NCBI GenBank assembly: GCA_900554465.1
Contig: USHF01000054.1
Location: 1 to 8,683 of the forward strand
Length of the DNA: 8,683 nt
Direction of reading: 5' to 3'
Source of the DNA: an uncultured Collinsella sp.
GTDB taxonomy: Bacteria; Actinomycetota; Coriobacteriia; Coriobacteriales; Coriobacteriaceae
The number at the start of each line of letters is the position of its first letter. Within the stretch, counting starts at the first letter, position 1. A model generated the notes under the pieces. That model saw only the letters and a list, made by a program, of their open reading frames with translations, made no database searches and had not been told where the DNA came from. A program made the position numbers and the translations under genes. Below are positions 6,485 to 8,683 of this stretch, in pieces.

Positions 6485-6769
6485 CTACCCCTCGTCGCCG
6501 GCGTCGTACACGATATCGAGGCCACAAACAGGGCATTTCTCCGGATACACCGGCATATGAACGCCCGTACGTTTCCTCACTTCGTCGCTGAACCTGTCAC
6601 GTGCATCGATGAACCGAATATCGAGACACGGTATTTGCGAGCCGCAGCAAGGACAGGCGACAGCAAACGACCCGCAATCAACTTCTACGCCCGGAAACAT
6701 ATTGTTGTCGATAAGGGCACGCGGCAGTTTTCCGTACTTCCCCATCACGACATCGCCTCGCCAGCTCAT
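6485..6769 (-). CDS. Small CPxCG zinc-ribbon protein
   Basis: This 94-residue protein carries CPCCG (39-43) and CPVCG (79-83), the two knuckles of a zinc ribbon, about 40 residues apart. Cys32 and Cys48 lie nearby and could also take part. The rest is acidic toward the C-terminus (VYDAGDEG end). I recognise no specific family. Zinc ribbons of this kind bind nucleic acid or protein. The ATG at 6767-6769 has GGGAG five bases upstream, which is a strong start. An in-frame start further upstream would give 118 residues but without such support. It lies 123 bases downstream of the HNH endonuclease gene on the same strand, with no clear terminator between, so the two may be co-transcribed. An accessory role next to the nuclease is a guess. 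Confidence 0.72.
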   Translation of the reverse strand: MSWRGDVVMGKYGKLPRALIDNNMFPGVEVDCGSFAVACPCCGSQIPCLDIRFIDARDRFSDEVRKRTGVHMPVYPEKCPVCGLDIVYDAGDEG

Positions 6770-6891
6770 ACACGCTCCCTTCTCGCTATACAAATCAGGA
6801 AGAGCATGCACCGGCGAGCGTGCGCGAGATTGCATCGCCACGCGATCCGATCAAACAACACGATCGTCAAAGAATGCCAAAGCCAAATACG

Positions 6892-7974
6892 CTAATACGG
6901 CAGAAGCCCCGCCTTTTCACGCTTCTTTTCCGAGCGATCGAACTCAATGCGATGGGCCTCGAGAAACACCGCATTGGGTCGCCACTGACGCTCATTCGGC
7001 TGCCTTAGCGTCGCACCTGCAAAGGAAGCGTAGTCGGTCTTATCCAGCAGGTACGATCCGCACAGCCGATATTCGCCGCAAACAGGCTCAAACGAAATCA
7101 GATGAGCATCGAATAGAGCATGAAAATCGCGCCGAAGCAGAATGCCATTGCTGGCAACCTGTGATTTGGGTCCCGAGTAATTCTCGATATGTGCAGCCTC
7201 CAGTGCCTCGTTAACCCCACAACCCGACACCGCGCAGCGACCATCATAGGCGGCAATGAGCTGCTTGCGGAACCATTGCTGCCCCAATCGCTCGCGTCTC
7301 AACGCATAGCGAACTTTTTCGTCATCGATCGCACTCTGTCCGGCAAACTCAATGTCGACTGGCATGTGCTTCAGATAGCTCATGTCGGACGCAAAACGAG
7401 GGTCCGGTCCGCCTTTATGAACGGGACCATGCAGAACAAACCAGCCGTTTTCGGGCTCAAACCGTTCAACAAACGCAAGGCCGAGCACCTTATAGCCCAC
7501 CTCGGTTGCAAATATGACTCCAACTGGAACGCCATATTCCATGCAGTTGAGCATTTTACGGTTGTAATTCTGGTCTCGAGAACCAACGACGCCTGGCGCT
7601 TGAACCGAATACTTAATGACCCACGTACCGTCATCCAAATAGAGCGGAGGAACATCGGTGTAGAAGCTCTTTTTAGAGTTATGGACCGAAAGCGCAAAGA
7701 TCTTATTGGGATCTTGCTTCACCCGGTCCTGGCCCGGCCAGAAGATCCCTGAATCCCGCGTTACGGGAAAGAAGTCCGTGCCAATTCTCAAACGATACTG
7801 ATACTGAGGGCTATCTTCCTTGGTGCGGTGCGGAAGGCTGGTCCAAACGCCGCCGCGCTGTTCCTCACCCAGAAACCACTCCCATGCCTCAACGTATTCG
7901 GAAGGCACGAGACTGCAGGCACGGTCATAGCTTGGTCCATCCATCAACGGAACAGCAAGGTCAATGTCGTTCAT
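6892..7974 (-). CDS. HNH endonuclease with SRA/ScoMcrA-like region, probable type IV restriction enzyme
   Basis: This is a predicted DNA-cutting enzyme of 360 residues. The C-terminal HNH domain (about 243-295) shows Cys247 and Cys252, then AAHI with His262, Asn276 in SNGILL, and His285 in DFHALFD, which makes the His-Asn-His metal site complete. Residues about 93-185 (YLDDGTWVIKYS, then a conserved NRKMLNCMEYGVPVGVIF and YKVLGLAFVE) resemble the SRA-type base-reading domain of ScoMcrA-like enzymes, which cut DNA carrying modified bases or phosphorothioates. The N-terminal 90 residues are not recognised. No methyltransferase is adjacent, as expected for a modification-dependent enzyme. I chose ATG 7972-7974 because AGGTG lies six bases upstream; a GTG three codons earlier lacks one. 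Selected rows of the gene are 45-57% GC, lower than glmM. HNH is confident; the SRA-like assignment is from memory of family patterns. Confidence 0.85.
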   Translation of the reverse strand: MNDIDLAVPLMDGPSYDRACSLVPSEYVEAWEWFLGEEQRGGVWTSLPHRTKEDSPQYQYRLRIGTDFFPVTRDSGIFWPGQDRVKQDPNKIFALSVHNSKKSFYTDVPPLYLDDGTWVIKYSVQAPGVVGSRDQNYNRKMLNCMEYGVPVGVIFATEVGYKVLGLAFVERFEPENGWFVLHGPVHKGGPDPRFASDMSYLKHMPVDIEFAGQSAIDDEKVRYALRRERLGQQWFRKQLIAAYDGRCAVSGCGVNEALEAAHIENYSGPKSQVASNGILLRRDFHALFDAHLISFEPVCGEYRLCGSYLLDKTDYASFAGATLRQPNERQWRPNAVFLEAHRIEFDRSEKKREKAGLLPY

Positions 7975-8126
7975 CGCCAGCACCTACAACCATACGAACG
8001 CGAGTCATGCCCTTCAATAATATGGCCGAGAGTCAATTATTACGAGATCTCATTCCGCGATCGGCACATCGTTGATGCTCTCGGTTTGCCGCTGGCGCGC
8101 TCATACCCCGCTATCCCACTCCCCTG

Positions 8127-8132
8127 TATACT
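8127..8132 (+). promoter_or_regulatory. Possible -10 box of the gene at 8190
   Basis: TATACT matches five of six bases of the -10 consensus and lies about 58 bases before the start codon. No acceptable -35 box is found 16-18 bases upstream. The leader would contain a short inverted repeat TCCGG/CCGGA (8151-8155 with 8166-8170). Confidence 0.35.
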
Positions 8133-8189
8133 GATGTAGCACGTGTTTCATCCGGGCTTATTGGGCCGGATTGTTCATGGGAGGGTCTT

Positions 8190-8653
8190 ATGGCTGCTTC
8201 GAATCCGCCTAAGGGAAGCGTTTCTTCTTCGTCCATCAAGCCGGTGAAGCGCAAGGCCGTGCGTTGCCAGCGCGAGGTCGCTTGGCTTGTCACGCAGGCG
8301 GCGGGCAGGCTCGTGGCGACCACGGAGGACGTCAATGCGCCTACGCCGAGCTTTGTGTTAGCGGCGGCGCTGGATTTTGTGCGCCAATTGGAGCTTGCCG
8401 CACAGGATGCCAGCGGCCACCTCGACTACCAGAATGTTATGGCGCCCGACCTGCAGACGTTCTGCCACATGGCCAAGTTGCCCGCCGCGCCCAATGCGCT
8501 TTCGGACGCGGGCTACATGTTTACGCTTTCGGGCGCGGACCTTATCCGCGACATCTACGCATACTGCAGCGAGCTCGCCGAGCGCCACGTCTTTGGCGCG
8601 GCTGAAGTCAAACCGGGATATGCCATCAAGCTGGTTCTTAGGCTGTTCTTGAT
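8190..8653 (+). CDS. Unrecognised protein, partial at the contig end
   Basis: An open frame begins at ATG 8190 with GGAGG five bases upstream (8180-8184) and stays open to the end of genuine sequence, giving 154 complete codons. The N-terminus is Ser/Pro/Lys-rich (MAASNPPKGSVSSSS, then KPVKRKAVR); the rest looks alpha-helical and soluble, with three scattered cysteines after the first 30 residues and no motif that I recognise. The strong ribosome-binding site and GC-rich third positions support it as real. It diverges from the endonuclease gene, with 215 bases between the two starts. The true 3' end is missing because the sequence changes to sequencing adapter at 8654, so nothing after that should be translated. 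Confidence 0.72.
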
Positions 8654-8683
8654 CTGTCTCTTATACACATCTCCGAGCCCACG
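8654..8683 (+). other. Nextera/Tn5 sequencing adapter, not genomic
   Basis: Bases 8654-8672 are the 19-base Tn5 mosaic end CTGTCTCTTATACACATCT, and 8673-8683 are CCGAGCCCACG, the first 11 bases of the Illumina Nextera read-2 adapter that follows it. The match is exact and continuous to the last base. This is untrimmed library adapter at a contig end, not a natural Tn5 element. Confidence 0.97.

Noticed and set aside
8654..8672. A natural Tn5 or IS50 end
   Set aside because: The 19-base mosaic end is an engineered sequence and is followed exactly by the commercial read-2 adapter, so it is a library artefact.

Overview
The window is bacterial, GC-rich in its left half, and most like a gut actinobacterium of the class Coriobacteriia (Collinsella or a close relative). 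That placement is an inference from base composition, protein flavour and gene content; no marker gene fixes it. The right end is a contig end: bases 8654-8683 are Nextera/Tn5 sequencing adapter, not genome.

Left part (1-5061), all on the minus strand, read right to left: an EamA-type drug/metabolite exporter (4039-5061); a large single-pass membrane protein with a DUF4012 domain (1583-3895); then glmM, phosphoglucosamine mutase of UDP-GlcNAc synthesis (168-1499). A strong hairpin sits between the DUF4012 gene and the glmM ribosome-binding site, and two more hairpins follow glmM (141-168 and 64-92). GlmM supplies cell-wall and surface-glycan precursor. DUF4012 proteins are envelope proteins often found near surface-polysaccharide genes, so the pair plausibly serves the envelope.

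Middle (5062-5760): a tRNA-Val(GAC) gene (5351-5425) with encoded CCA, a good promoter with an AT-rich upstream element (5277-5321) and a strong terminator (5434-5472). The stretches on either side, 5062-5276 and 5473-5749, hold no gene that I can support.

Right part (5761-8653) looks accessory. A plus-strand gene encodes an N-terminal DUF5710 domain plus two CxxC pairs (5761-6447). Converging on it are a minus-strand 94-residue zinc-ribbon protein (6485-6769) and, upstream of that, an HNH endonuclease with an SRA/ScoMcrA-like middle region (6892-7974), probably a modification-dependent (type IV) restriction enzyme without a methyltransferase partner. Diverging from it on the plus strand is an unrecognised gene (from 8190) that runs off the true end of the contig at 8653. 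Rows of the endonuclease gene counted by hand are 45-57% GC, against 67% for one row of glmM, which fits horizontal acquisition. No wholly new system is evident. The best candidates for follow-up are the HNH/zinc-ribbon pair and the hairpin ahead of glmM.
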